64,000 bases of DNA from Pseudopyrenochaeta lycopersici (GCA_003313425.1 NHZP01000094.1:1-64000); one strand, 5' to 3'; counted from the stretch's first letter, positions 43,353 through 54,005 are shown. Notes: generated from the sequence alone by a model not told the origin. A program made the numbers and translations.

Positions 43353-44309
43353 GTGTTCTTCCCTCGCGAATTGCGTTGAGAGTGTGTCTCATCACGGCAG
43401 AATATTCGAACCCTCCTTATAGAGCGCGCTTAAGCATTGTGAGATCTGCAAAGCATGTAGCACTTAATGCGCGCTACCACAAGAGGCTGCGCAACGTTGC
43501 CGTTTGGGTGGTCCGTATGATGATGCAACCTAGACTTCGGATCCAATGCAGGTGGTACGACTTTGGAGGCAGGCTCATGCTTCTGTTCTGCGTGGAGGGC
43601 ACGTTGGTGAAGTTCTACATAGCATAAAGCATTGACACGCAGTGCAATCAGTTGTACGCCCGACATCCTCTGATATCCTTCTGACAGCCTCTTGCATGTG
43701 ATGCATGCCATGCCACACCGTCCATGAAAAACGAGCCGCTGCACTTTTGCATCTGATCCAGTCTATCTCAGCGATCCAATCCGTAATCTCATGGCATGGA
43801 AAAGCTGCAGTTGCAGGTTTCGAGAGAGCCTACTAAGTTCTCAACCGCCTCCCCTATGAGTCCTACACATCTTTTTGCTCTGAGGTTATGTCATTACTGA
43901 GTTGATGCTTCCATGCTACCATCATGCTGATTAGTCCTACTTCCTGTAGACATGCTGATAGCATGGTCTCAGTCATCGTCACAGATAGTTGTGCTTGCCA
44001 CAAGCATTTCATCGGATCACTTTTCACCTGTATGAGCTTCGGTGCCTTTCAACGTCAGCGTTCTATATGGCTCAAAGTATATCTCTCTGTGCTGTCTCGA
44101 TCGATGTCCTCGATCTCGACTTTTCTCTCCTTTCTCCTTCGTAAACTAACCTAGCCCTCTACGTATCTCCTCTCTGTCCTCACAGCCTATCCAAGTCATG
44201 AGGAATTGCGATCACAGATCCTGGCTTTCCTTTCATGGACAGGAGCAGACCGTGTTTCGGCACGCTAGTACACTGAGCGACATTGTCTTCAAGCCTTGAC
44301 ACACCTGCG
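43353..44309. other. Intergenic; pyrimidine-rich promoter region
   Basis: No gene recognised. Around 44115-44190 there is a strong CT-rich stretch (CTTTTCTCTCCTTTCTCC) ending in CTCACAG, typical of fungal promoter/5' UTR sequence upstream of the patatin gene. A 5' UTR intron is possible. Confidence 0.45.
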
Positions 44310-47300
44310 ATGAAATTCCCAAGCCTGGTCGTCATGATCGGTCATGCTGGTGATGCACCGCTCATGACCCATGCGCTACCCCACTTCAGGAAACGGGTTG
44401 ATGGTCAAGAATCTGATGGGTTATGCTTGCAACTAGATCCAGATACCGCATTCAGTGACCACCCAACTCTGATCGTCTTTGATAGCATCTCAAAGCGGAC
44501 TACGTTCAGCCCGGAGCCGATGGCGGCCACTTGTCATAGGCACACGGTACGTGAAATACAGGTGGCCGGTTTCCAATCCGGCTGAGGCTTTCGAAGATCT
44601 TCGCTGTAGACTGATCCGTCCATTCGCGGACGTGGTATGCTTTTTTTCTACAAGCGGCGACGATCTCCAGCGACACGTGGACCAGATGGTGCCCTGGCTC
44701 GAACAGAGTTACTCGGGGAAACACCGTTCCACATTTTGTCCTCGCTTGCTTCTGATATCCGCACCAAGTGAAAAGCGTAGCACCTCGGATGTGCAGACGC
44801 AGTTGTTCAAACTTCTCCAGCAGCAATTAAAGCACCCAAGAACCGACTTTTTCTCATATGTTTCCGTCTATATCAAGAATGACAGCATCCAGACACTGAC
44901 AGATCGGATCAAAAGAGAGTCCGACATGGCTAGGAACTACCGTGCTCAGAACCATGTCCTTCTAAACGCTATACATTTCGATCTCCTTTTTCGCCATGCA
45001 TGTGATCACTTTGCTAGCACAAGACAAGAACCCTTCGACATGCTCGCTGCGTCGCGCTTGCACAGGCCGGTACCGGTAGGCTTGCAGACACATCTGGCAG
45101 AGTTACTCACAACCGTAGATACTTACGAAGACACAACAGCGTTCCTGACCCCGTTCATCGCTGGATGCCTTGCATTAGACAACTATGCGTACGATGTACC
45201 CTGTCAGTGCTCCTTCTGTATTCAATTTGTACCCTGCTAACTTGCACAAGTCCTTAACCCAGAAGAAGTGTTCGCGGCGCACTACAAGACCATCTGCACT
45301 GCTGCGGCTGAAAACAGAACATTGAAGTGCTCAAGCCAAGCCGACACATCAGTATTGTTACTTCGTGCCGGGCTTGTAAGCCTCGTTGAGCGACACTTCT
45401 TAGAGAGAAGCAGGCCTTATCAGCCGGGAGCAAACGGACGGTCGAGCCTGCTCAACGAGTTCAGGCCGTGGCTCTCTCGCGTCAAGACCTACAAGTTGTG
45501 CCTCGCATGCGTGCAGACGGCGCCCGAGCACAAGTTTCCATGTGGGCATATGGTCTGCGAGGAATGCTTCCAAGATCTGGGAAATTGTTTTGACACGGAT
45601 CCACATTTTTATGAGTTCGACCACTGTCCTATCTGCAAGTTGCCTTGTGATGTGGCCTTACGGGTCAAGCCAGTCACTGCCGGTTTTCGAGTTTTGTCCA
45701 TTGACGGCGGTGGCATTCGTGCCATCATCCCCATCCAGTTCCTTCGCGCGCTCGAGCAAGCAGTCGGCCTCGACATGCCTGTCCAGGAGCACTTTGACCT
45801 TAGTTACGGAACTAGTTCAGGTACGCACCCAGTATATACACGTACAATCGCCACTTACTGAACATCTCTAGGTTGTATGGTGAACTTGGCCCTCTATGAC
45901 CGAGGAATGAGCGTAGATGAAACGTACAACTTGTTTAAGCAGTTGTCTACGCGCATATTCCGTGGTCGAAACCGTATGGGCGTCGGCTTTGCTGCCGCCG
46001 CGCATGCACTCATAGCGTCTTATCGAAATGGCCGTTTTCCAGCTGGGGACATAGACGGTGCATTGTTCGAAATTTTCAAGGACGCTACCATGCTCGACCA
46101 TCCTTACATGTCCTCTATCGGGGCGCGTACCGGTTTTCCAGTCGTTAACGCTGACACTTTGGAGACCTGCGTAGTGACTAGCTATAATGGCGCTGCTCGA
46201 GGGCAGGATCGCGACGACGATATCGAGCACATGACGTACAAGGTCTTGCGCTCAGGCGACGCTCTTGATGAGATACCTGTTAAGGATGCGTAAGTTTCCA
46301 TGCATTCATTTGATATTCAATGCTTACGCAGTCGAATAGCGCACGGTGTGCATCAGCAGCTCCATGGTGAGTCGTCCAGATCATTGGTGTGTTGTATTCC
46401 TTACAAGAACAGGTATTTTACCCCGCACAGGATACCCTCTCACGGAACATTTATCGATGGCGGCCTCAGCGACAATAATCCTAGCATGCTCGCGCTGCAA
46501 GAGCTGCGGAGGATGGCGCCGGAGCTAAGGCGGCCGGACCAGTTTGTATCAATTGGTACAGGAAGCTGCAGCGCGACACACGTTGCAGGCATGGATGGTA
46601 CTACGGATGCTACTACGAGCTTCTTCTTCGGCAAAAACTCTCTTCAACAGACATTCAAGCACTACTGGAGCGAGAATTTCAACGGTGACAAGAAGTTTGC
46701 TAGTATGCGCCACATGATGGCCATCACGCTACCAGACGAAGCCGATGATATTGACCAATGGCTCCGCCGATTCAATCTAACTCTAGATGACCAGCTACCC
46801 GACCTAGCAGATGCTCAAGCGATGGACGGTCTAGCCACCACAGCTTGGACTCATTTCACGTCGGACCCCGCTGTGCAAGACCTAGCTCACGCCGTCCTAG
46901 CTTCCAGTTTCTATTTCGAACTACGATGCATGCCAATGTATGAGAAAGGGTATTATACTTGTTATGGCCGCATCTTATGCCGTATCCCTGCTACTAAACC
47001 TGCATTCTTGGCTCTCATGCGGAAGCTTGACAGTATGGGTGCTTGCTTTCTGGTCCAGAGGCGAACATTGAGAGAGAGGAATTCCACTGCATTCTCGTTC
47101 GATCAAACGGGAAATTTCAGTAAACCGGTTTGTGTGCGCGTCTGGAGCCTTGAAGATCAGCTAGATGTGCGCCTGAAGTTTCTGGGCACGCGTGATTATC
47201 CCATCAGCGCCTCACCTTTATCAATCAGTACTCTGATAAAACTTCAGAAACTGGAATGGAGGCGTCTGCTTGACACGAACTCACCGAGCGGGCGTCCTAC

Positions 47301-47385
47301 TATGATGAGGCGGCCAAGTGATTGTTGCCATCGAGCAGTCAAGCGGCGCTGCTCGAGGAAAGGCGAGGATCAGTCTCATCTTTGA
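44310..47385 (+). CDS. RING-finger patatin-like phospholipase
   Basis: Starts MKFPSLVVMIGHAGDAPL. The middle carries a RING-type Cys/His cluster (LCLACVQTAPEHKFPCGHMV ... CEECFQDLG ... CPICKLPC). The patatin domain follows: oxyanion-hole loop SIDGGGIRAI, nucleophile elbow GTSSG, and FIDGGLSDNNP with the dyad Asp. Introns: 45203-45250, 45821-45871 (immediately after the GTSSG codons), 46290-46339 and 46367-46412. The third restores AARCASAAPWYF, the conserved patatin block. A one-base shift is still required at about 44545-44570 (frame ending HTVREIQ to frame KYRWPVSN), with no intron to explain it. Patatin enzymes hydrolyse membrane lipids; in fungi this domain also serves as the effector of NLR-type defence proteins. 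The protein has no NB-ARC here. Confidence 0.82.
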
Positions 47386-48209
47386 TTGAAGCCTTTTCGT
47401 GAATCCTTCCTGAGTCGCGTGTTGAAGCTGTCTGTACAAGTTTACTGTCTTAGGGAACGAGCATGATTTCGCTCACTTTGTGGCAGGTAAAAGGCAGTCC
47501 AGGTTGTGAGCGGTCTTTAGTAACTGGATTCCAGCTATCTAGCCCGGATGCTATCTACAACCAAGATAGGAAGAAAAGGGGAGAGTATTAGGTGCCACGC
47601 GAGGTTATAAAGTTCACGAGCGCGAGCCACCCGCACGAGCCGGATATTTGTGCACGACGGTGCAGCCTCGGATATAGGCCTAGCCCGTTACACGGTGTCG
47701 CACTGAACGTGCTAAAACGATGAAAGTTGAGATCATGATGATAAGCAGCAGCGTTGTATTGATTGATGTTGTGTCTGAAGTGTGGGGTACTCCAACCCGC
47801 AGATTTACATGCAGCATCACAGCTGGATTATTAATACAGGTGTTTCCTAAGGTTCGTTAAGATCATGCAAACACTCATCAATCAGTATCTGCAGCGTGTT
47901 GATCGTATATATACATGACTTTCAACAGCCGTGACCTCGGCGGAAAATGCAAAGAACACATGGAATAGCATGATTACTATTGCTTGGGTGACAATCGTTG
48001 CTTCTGAACCGTGGGCAGCGACATGTGGCTTACTCCTTAGGTGCTGATGGGAAAGTAAGTTACCGGAGTTCTTGCAATTACATGTTCTAGCTGTCATTAG
48101 CGAGGTGCAAGGCTACGGCAATGGAGACCACACATAATGCAGCGAAGCATGAGCATGATCATCTCTGGCAAATGGGGCATCTTGTCCGTTGGGTAATTTG
48201 TCGCCATGT
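47386..48209. other. No supported gene; left flank of the Copia element
   Basis: No recognisable coding region. It ends at the 5-bp ATTGT duplication of the retrotransposon. Confidence 0.5.
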
Positions 48210-48214
48210 ATTGT
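48210..48214 (+). repeat. Target-site duplication (left) of the Copia element
   Basis: ATTGT, identical to 53460-53464. Confidence 0.93.
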
Positions 48215-48389
48215 TGTCAGATAGAATGCTCAAATGCGATGAGGTATGTTGATAGGTTTTTCATTGTATTCATCATTAAGTTCTTTGCTATTTTTTTCCT
48301 TTTTTATGTAGTGTGTGTGTGCCAAGTGGTTACACCCGAGCTTTGTGCTACAATGCTGTATCGCGTACGATCGCTGCTTGTATCTGACA
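48215..48389 (-). repeat. 3' LTR of the Copia element (175 bp)
   Basis: Identical to 53285-53459 by direct comparison. It begins TG and ends CA. A polypurine tract (TGAGGGGGTG on the minus strand, 48390-48399) abuts it on the inner side. Confidence 0.96.
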
Positions 48390-48399
48390 CACCCCCTCA
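48390..48399 (-). promoter_or_regulatory. Polypurine tract of the Copia element
   Basis: Purine run GAGGGGG on the element's sense strand, directly next to the 3' LTR. It serves as the plus-strand primer in reverse transcription. Confidence 0.7.
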
Positions 48400-48492
48400 G
48401 CTTGGAAACCATTTCAAGCTGGACAAGAACCACTTCCGTTGTCTTCTAGTGAATCTCGAGGTCGTGTACAAGGAGCATTGATCGCCGTCTAG

Positions 48493-51400
48493 CTACGCCT
48501 GTTCGATCTCTAGCTTCTCAATTTGGCTTTGGATCTCTTCAAGGCGTGCTGCTGTTATTTCTCTGCTTCCTGTGAGTTCTACCAGGCCCATTTGGCTTAG
48601 AAACTGTGTCCATTTGTTGGCTGGCAACGCCTTTGTAAAGCCATCAGCTAGCATGTCAGCCGATTGGACATGGATGACCCGAATACTTCTTCTTGACACC
48701 TCCTGTCTCAGCCAATGATTGTGAATGTCCACATGCCGGAGCTTGGTTTGCAGCCGTGAGACTTCATTATTGATTAGCCGGATGGTTTGAGTGTTATCGC
48801 ATTGTATCGTGATTGTGTCCTCAGGCAGATTGATTTGCAGTTCCTTAAGTAGTCGTGATATGAATATAGCTTCTTTTGCCACTTGTGATAGCGCAAGAAG
48901 CTCAGCTTCTGTAGTCGATGTTGTGACTGTATCTTGCTTACTTGCTTTCCAAGCAATCAAACCGCCGAATAACTTGATTGTGTATCCCTGCGAGCTCTTT
49001 CTATCGATTGTGTTGTCTGCAAACGAGGCATCGCTCGCTACTTCAAGACAGTCATCTCCACCAAGCTCAAGGGCTCTTGATTTGGTGCTTTGGAGGTAAA
49101 GGAGAACTCGGTCAGCTGCTGTATGGTGCTCAGTGCCAGGGTTCATAAGGAATCGGGCCAGTCTTGATGTTGCAAAGGCGATGTCCGGTCGGGTTGTAAC
49201 AGCTGCATATAGCAGAGATCCAATCTTGCGTTGGTACTTGTTGATTTCTGATGGAGTAGCTAGGCCGTCTCGGGGCTTTAGTTCAATGGCTGCCATTGGA
49301 GTGTCATGTCGGATGTCTTTTCTGCCGACTAAGCGGCTGATCTTGTCCGCGTATGCTGCTTGTGATAGCTGGATCTTGCGCTGCTCTCGGTTCCTAATGA
49401 CTTCAACTCCAAGAAACCATTGAAGATCATCTCCACCTGTGATAGAGTACTTGTCTCTAAGATGTTGAATCGCTTGCTGGGCTTCAGTCTCCTTCTGCTT
49501 GCTGTATGCAAGAATGATATCGTCGACATAGAAGAATATGATAATTCCGTCTTTAATTAGGCAGCATGGCTCGTGAGGGACGTTCTGAAAGCCAAGTTTC
49601 TTGAGGGTTGATGTGAATTCCTTTTGCCAGAGGAGAGGGGAGATTCGGAGACCGTATAAAGCCTTGTTTACCTGGAGTATCGTTCCGGGCTTTCGGTAGC
49701 CGTGGGGCATTCTCATGTATACTTCTTGATCCATGGTTGCGTGGACAAAGGCGTTCGTGACATCGTATTGCTTGAGCTCCAGATTGTAGTGAGCTGCTAT
49801 TGCCATCAGCATTCGGAATGAACGGCTGGCGAGAGTAGCTGCGTAAGTGTCTTGTGAGGTAATATTCCTTTGTTGGTCACCTCGGACGACGAGTCGCGCC
49901 TTACACTTCAGCAAGTGATGGTTCTTGTCTAGTTTGTAGGTATACACCCACATACAATCGAGGATCTGTTGTCTTGTCAGTTTGATCTTCTTTATTGGCA
50001 CTTCGGACCATGATTTCATCTTGTGATGGCTTTTAAGGTGCTCTTTCTCAGCTTCCTTGAACCATTCGCAGAGAGGATGTTTCTCAATTCCTGTGTGAGA
50101 AGTTGGCAGCGGCGGTAACTCGCTTTGATGTGGCTTTAATCCTTGGGCCAACATTCGCTTCATCTGGGCCTTGTCGATTATCTTCCCATTGTGGGTTCCA
50201 ACGTGCCCTGCTTGGGTGCCCGCTATAAAGGCCGCTTCCCAAGGAATCGTTTTTGATGAGCCAGATGTTGTTTGGCTATCTCCTTGATGCTCGCCAGATA
50301 AAAGTTGCGTAAGCAGAGCTACTGGCGGCGGAGTAGTTGGCGGAGAGGGGTAGGTGTAGTTGATCCTCCTCCCTTGATAGTAACCCGGTTGGTTACCTTG
50401 CTGGGTCGTTTCAGAGTCTTGAATGGTGTCGTCTTCATAAAACGTTTGGGTCTCTGGTTCCTCATGGGTTGGTTCTGGCAGTTCAACTGTCCTCATCCAT
50501 GCAGCTATCTCGTTTAGCGTGCTGTGCATAAGGTTGTCCATAAGGTCTTCCGTCTTCCCGTCAAATATTAATTCTTCATCAAACACTACATCTCGAGTGC
50601 TGATTACTTTGGCCATGGATGGAATCCAGATTCTGTAGATATTGGAGGATCGGTATCCAACGAGGTATCCTATCCATGCTCTGGGGTCGAGACGTTGGAG
50701 TCGCGATTTGCCTCGAAGTGTATCGTCGGTAAGGGCGAATGCCTTACAACCGTATGCCTTAAGATGGGCTTGATTCGGTTTCCGCGGGGAGGTAATTATG
50801 CCATCGTACAGGGCTGCCGTAGTGAAGAAAACTTCGTAGGGTGATTTCCAGGCGTTTGAGTAGTTTGGCGTTCGATTGTATAGGTACACTGCTGCTCGTA
50901 CGATCTCTGGCCACAGTTCCCATGGTAGGTTTGCGTCTAATCGTATCGTGCGCGATTTGTCTTTTACCACACCCCCTGAGCGTTCAGCTCCACCGTTCTG
51001 GGATTGAGTGTCTGGGGCGGAAGGCTCCAATCGAATTGAGCGCGCGGTACACCATCTTGAAACTTCGGGTTTAGTAGTCGCGATCTCTCCGTCGCATTCG
51101 ATGACCTTGACTGTAATGTTGTACTGCTTCTTCAGGAAGCGGACGATGATATCCAGGAACCCGATAATGGACTTTCCGAGTCGATTGTCCTTGAAGTAGA
51201 AATCCCACATGAAACCAGAGTACCGATCAGTAACTAGCATCTGACTCTTCTCTTTTGTTGAACTTCCTTCCTCGTACGTGTGGAAGTCAATAGCGAGTCT
51301 TTCCCCAGGCCCTTGGTCGTGTACTCGGGGTGTGCGTCTTATCTGGCGTTTAGTCTTGGCTCTTCCACATGCGTTGCATTGTACAGTGGTGATTCCTTTG

Positions 51401-51999
51401 ATGCGCACCCCCTCAGATTGTTGGACTAAGTGCTCGATTGCTGCTGGTCCTGGGTGTCCCATTCGCCTATGCCACCGCATGGCGTCGGCCTTCTGTGCTG
51501 ATCGCTTGGTGCGGGAGTTGATTGCTTTCGTGAAGAAGGCGGCTTCGCCCTTGTCCTGGTGTTCGAGTATCCATTGGCCATGTGCCTCCTTCAGGTGTGT
51601 GATTGTAGTGTTATCCCGTCTCTTCAGAGCAGTAGGGTCACTCTGGTTGTCCCACCACATCCCTTGCTGTCTGAGTAGTCTAAAAGAGACCAAATTACAC
51701 AGGATGTCTGGACACCAGGCTACGTTGCGCAGTTCGAGTTTAGTCGGCCCGTTCGGTCCGATGAGGTCGAGTAGGACTGATCCGTATCCTTGTATCCAGA
51801 TCCGTGTATTTCCGGCCCAAATACAGTCTGCAGCCGTAGGCGGACTGAGGTCTCGGACTCGGTTACGATCGTTCGTGATGTGTATCGTGGATCCTGAGTC
51901 CAAAATAAACGAGTGCCTCAGTGGATAGTCTGAAGCTTCTGCTCGAAATGATGCAGCAGTTAAGGCAGCATTAATCGTTGAAATCTTCCGTCCCTCTAG
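48493..51999 (-). CDS. Copia Pol polyprotein (protease, integrase, RT, RNase H)
   Basis: The frame is open from directly after the gag UGA (51999) to 48493. The first Met-like position is only at 51903, so translation most likely arrives by readthrough. Approximate residues counted from 51903: aspartic protease start ILDSGSTIHITN; GAG-pre-integrase H-H-C-C finger (HRRMGHPGP ... CNACGRAK) at about 145-180; integrase with LAIDFHTYE at about 205, ECDGE and SQNGGAERSGG; RVT_2 from about 640 (WVYTYKLDKNHHLLKCKARL) with catalytic YVDD at about 793; RNase H from about 955 (ASDASFADN; STTEAELLA; QCDNTQT). No stops or shifts. Replicates the element in virus-like particles and inserts the cDNA. Confidence 0.96.
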   Translation of the reverse strand, partial: LEGRKISTINAALTAASFRAEASDYPLRHSFILDSGSTIHITNDRNRVRDLSPPTAADCIWAGNTRIWIQGYGSVLLDLIGPNGPTKLELRNVAWCPDILCNLVSFRLLRQQGMWWDNQSDPTALKRRDNTTITHLKEAHGQWILEHQDKGEAAFFTKAINSRTKRSAQKADAMRWHRRMGHPGPAAIEHLVQQSEGVRIKGITTVQCNACGRAKTKRQIRRTPRVHDQGPGERLAIDFHTYEEGSSTKEKSQMLVTDRYSGFMWDFYFKDNRLGKSIIGFLDIIVRFLKKQYNITVKVIECDGEIATTKPEVSRWCTARSIRLEPSAPDTQSQNGGAERSGGVVKDKSRTIRLDANLPWELWPEIVRAAVYLYNRTPNYSNAWKSPYEVFFTTAALYDGIITSPRKPNQAHLKAYGCKAFALTDDTLRGKSRLQRLDPRAWIGYLVGYRSSNIYRIWIPSMAKVISTRDVVFDEELIFDGKTEDLMDNLMHSTLNEIAAWMRTVELPEPTHEEPETQTFYEDDTIQDSETTQQGNQPGYYQGRRINYTYPSPPTTPPPVALLTQLLSGEHQGDSQTTSGSSKTIPWEAAFIAGTQAGHVGTHNGKIIDKAQMKRMLAQGLKPHQSELPPLPTSHTGIEKHPLCEWFKEAEKEHLKSHHKMKSWSEVPIKKIKLTRQQILDCMWVYTYKLDKNHHLLKCKARLVVRGDQQRNITSQDTYAATLASRSFRMLMAIAAHYNLELKQYDVTNAFVHATMDQEVYMRMPHGYRKPGTILQVNKALYGLRISPLLWQKEFTSTLKKLGFQNVPHEPCCLIKDGIIIFFYVDDIILAYSKQKETEAQQAIQHLRDKYSITGGDDLQWFLGVEVIRNREQRKIQLSQAAYADKISRLVGRKDIRHDTPMAAIELKPRDGLATPSEINKYQRKIGSLLYAAVTTRPDIAFATSRLARFLMNPGTEHHTAADRVLLYLQSTKSRALELGGDDCLEVASDASFADNTIDRKSSQGYTIKLFGGLIAWKASKQDTVTTSTTEAELLALSQVAKEAIFISRLLKELQINLPEDTITIQCDNTQTIRLINNEVSRLQTKLRHVDIHNHWLRQEVSRRSIRVIHVQSADMLADGFTKALPANKWTQFLSQMGLVELTGSREITAARLEEIQSQIEKLEIEQA

Positions 52000-52002
52000 T
52001 CA
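51997..52002 (-). promoter_or_regulatory. UGA-CUA stop-codon readthrough context between gag and pol
   Basis: The gag stop is TGA at 52002-52000, followed by CTA at 51999-51997. Gag (from 53247) and pol (ending 48493) are in the same frame, so one readthrough event makes Gag-Pol. UGA followed by CUA is the known leaky stop context, described in fungal and animal genes and in some RNA viruses. Confidence 0.75.
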
Positions 52003-53247
52003 CTCCGTAGACATTTCGGGTGTCTGAGACGTTGACGTTTTGATGGTTGGTGTTTTTGTGCGAGCTCTTTTCCCGCTCCTAAGCTGTTCTTGCAGGTCAG
52101 CGTCATGTTCCAGTCGGTGCCTTACCATCGCTGCGATTCCTGAGCGAGGTGTGAACCACTCTGGTGCTTTATTTGTGTGGACATAGTAACAATTCTCTAG
52201 TCCATGGCGTTGTTCACAAGCAGGGCATTTTACTCCTTCAGCTGCCGCTGTATCCCCTGTTGAGGACTGCTTGGATATGGTATTTTGACCAAAAGTTCGT
52301 TTTTGACGAGGTCTTCCCCGACTCCCCTGTGTGGTTGGAGTGGATGGTGCGCTATCGGCAACGTGAGAGGCGTCCCTGTCAGTGCCCGGGGTGGATTCAC
52401 CACCAGCAGCGAGAAATGAGGTGTTCCCTACAGTAAAGGCGCCCCTCTGCTGCTTCCCCTTTAAAGGGTGGTACTTGCTCATGTGTTCTCGGAAGCGTTT
52501 CATCATTTCTTTGCGAGTCATATTTTGTTCTCGCCGACCATAGTCCTGGAATGTCGTTGCCCAGGTTGGTGCTATCTTCATGACTGAGTCAAGAAAGTCT
52601 TGTACGATATCTTGTATATTCTGTATTTCAGCGACCCCTTCGGTCTCCGCGTTCGTTGCGGCGTGGTCGTATTCCGAGAGCCAGGTGTCCCAACTCCCGG
52701 GCTGTCTCATTGGTTTGAGGGCGGCTAGGTATCGGTGACGTGCTCGCAACCGTTCTTCTTCGGCGTCTATTCCGACGGTTTGTTTCAGGCTGATGAGCCA
52801 CGTTCGAATTGGTTCACCTGGCTTACAGCAGTTCTTCATGAGGTGGGGTGATACTGATTGTTGGATATATACCACCACTTTGTCCATATTCGCCCGTTCT
52901 TCGCGATAGTCTCTGTCTGCTATCTTGTATGACTCAAGGCGGAGTTTGTAGAAGTCGGTGTCCTCCTTCCACGCCTTGAGGCCGTTTGTTGAGAGCTCGG
53001 ACGGGGCCTCTGGTCGCAGAGGTGCTCCATTGTCGTCGATACCAAGCGTCGTCTTTCTCTCGTACTTCGTGATGTCTGGCTCGGTTGGGATTCTTGGTTT
53101 CGTTTTCAGAGGAGTATTTTGAGTAGGATCTATCTGTTCCCACACGTCAAGGGAGACGCATCGCGTTTCTAGCTGTTGCAGCCATGGCGTGTACGTCGTG
53201 TAGTCCATTAGGAGTACGGTTGGTTCTCGCATTGTCGACAGCGACAT
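52000..53247 (-). CDS. Copia Gag protein
   Basis: 415 residues from the ATG at 53247, just 37 nt inside the 5' LTR. The N-terminal two thirds are a helical Ty1/Copia-type capsid-like region (ENMDKVVVYIQQS-like stretch, WLISLKQTVGIDAEEERLRA). The C-terminal third is Ser/Thr/Gly-rich and basic (GSRGRPRQKRTFG). It contains a zinc-knuckle-like CPACEQRHGLENC (C-x2-C-x3-H-x4-C) and ends SQTPEMSTE before UGA. It forms the particle that packages element RNA. Intact. Confidence 0.93.
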   Translation of the reverse strand: MSLSTMREPTVLLMDYTTYTPWLQQLETRCVSLDVWEQIDPTQNTPLKTKPRIPTEPDITKYERKTTLGIDDNGAPLRPEAPSELSTNGLKAWKEDTDFYKLRLESYKIADRDYREERANMDKVVVYIQQSVSPHLMKNCCKPGEPIRTWLISLKQTVGIDAEEERLRARHRYLAALKPMRQPGSWDTWLSEYDHAATNAETEGVAEIQNIQDIVQDFLDSVMKIAPTWATTFQDYGRREQNMTRKEMMKRFREHMSKYHPLKGKQQRGAFTVGNTSFLAAGGESTPGTDRDASHVADSAPSTPTTQGSRGRPRQKRTFGQNTISKQSSTGDTAAAEGVKCPACEQRHGLENCYYVHTNKAPEWFTPRSGIAAMVRHRLEHDADLQEQLRSGKRARTKTPTIKTSTSQTPEMSTE

Positions 53248-53284
53248 TGTTTCAGAGTGTAATTGAGACAGTGAGACTCTTAAT

Positions 53285-53459
53285 TGTCAGATAGAATGCT
53301 CAAATGCGATGAGGTATGTTGATAGGTTTTTCATTGTATTCATCATTAAGTTCTTTGCTATTTTTTTCCTTTTTTATGTAGTGTGTGTGTGCCAAGTGGT
53401 TACACCCGAGCTTTGTGCTACAATGCTGTATCGCGTACGATCGCTGCTTGTATCTGACA
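53285..53459 (-). repeat. 5' LTR of the Copia element (175 bp)
   Basis: Identical to 48215-48389. Only 37 nt separate it from the gag start codon. The first inner bases (ATTAAGAGTCTCACTG on the minus strand) do not resemble the usual initiator-tRNA primer site. Confidence 0.96.
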
Positions 53460-53464
53460 ATTGT
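53460..53464 (+). repeat. Target-site duplication (right) of the Copia element
   Basis: ATTGT, identical to 48210-48214. Confidence 0.93.
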
Positions 53465-54005
53465 GCTCCCCTGTAGCTACGTCACATGCAATTTTTTTCT
53501 AGCCAATCACCTCAACGAATTGGCTGGCATTCTCTCGGGCCACTGCCTCCCCAGGTTGTGTCTTGAATTGACAAAATCTATCATATGTACATCAAACAAC
53601 GACAGGCTTCGCAGGCGTACATGAGTTTGAGACCAATTATCAATTTTTATTCATGGTAACACCTCAAACAGCAACAGTTGCCCCAGCCTACAGTCGCAGA
53701 ACACCTACTCTCGGCTGTTCTTAGAGCATATAAGGAAACTATTCAACTATCCCATAGTAAAGGTAGCAGGCTAGCTAGAGCATAGGAGAGCGCACAACAA
53801 TCGATGACTGAGTTCTCGTGGATGTACGTATTGAACAATGTACTTACGAAGACCACTTCCACTCGCGCATGTGGGTGCTCTTAATCCTATAGCAATCACT
53901 ACAGCCTGCAACCCACAAAGAAATCCGGACGACTTATACAAGCGAAAGAGAGATACAAATAGGCCAGAAATAGAACAATCCCTTTGATGAACCCTGGGTC
54001 AAGCA
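53465..54005. other. No supported gene
   Basis: Continuation of the host sequence into which the Copia element was inserted. Nothing recognisable. Confidence 0.5.

Larger units (their letters stand above)
48215..53459 (-). mobile_element. Complete Ty1/Copia retrotransposon, 5245 bp (Elsa-like in size)
   Basis: Two 175-bp LTRs that are identical by eye (TGTCAG...TCTGACA) flank gag and pol on the minus strand, with ATTGT target duplications. Gag and pol lie in the same frame and are separated by one UGA. All pol domains have their catalytic motifs. Identical LTRs mean a very recent insertion. The element lies 3' of the patatin gene. The size resembles Elsa of Parastagonospora nodorum as I remember it, which was not checked. 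Confidence 0.97.

Noticed and set aside
46290..46366. A second frameshift in the patatin gene
   Set aside because: Using the acceptor at 46339 instead of 46331 restores the frame and the conserved AARCASAAP motif, so this is an ordinary intron.
51278..51928. 216-codon plus-strand frame
   Set aside because: Antisense to Copia integrase and protease coding sequence.
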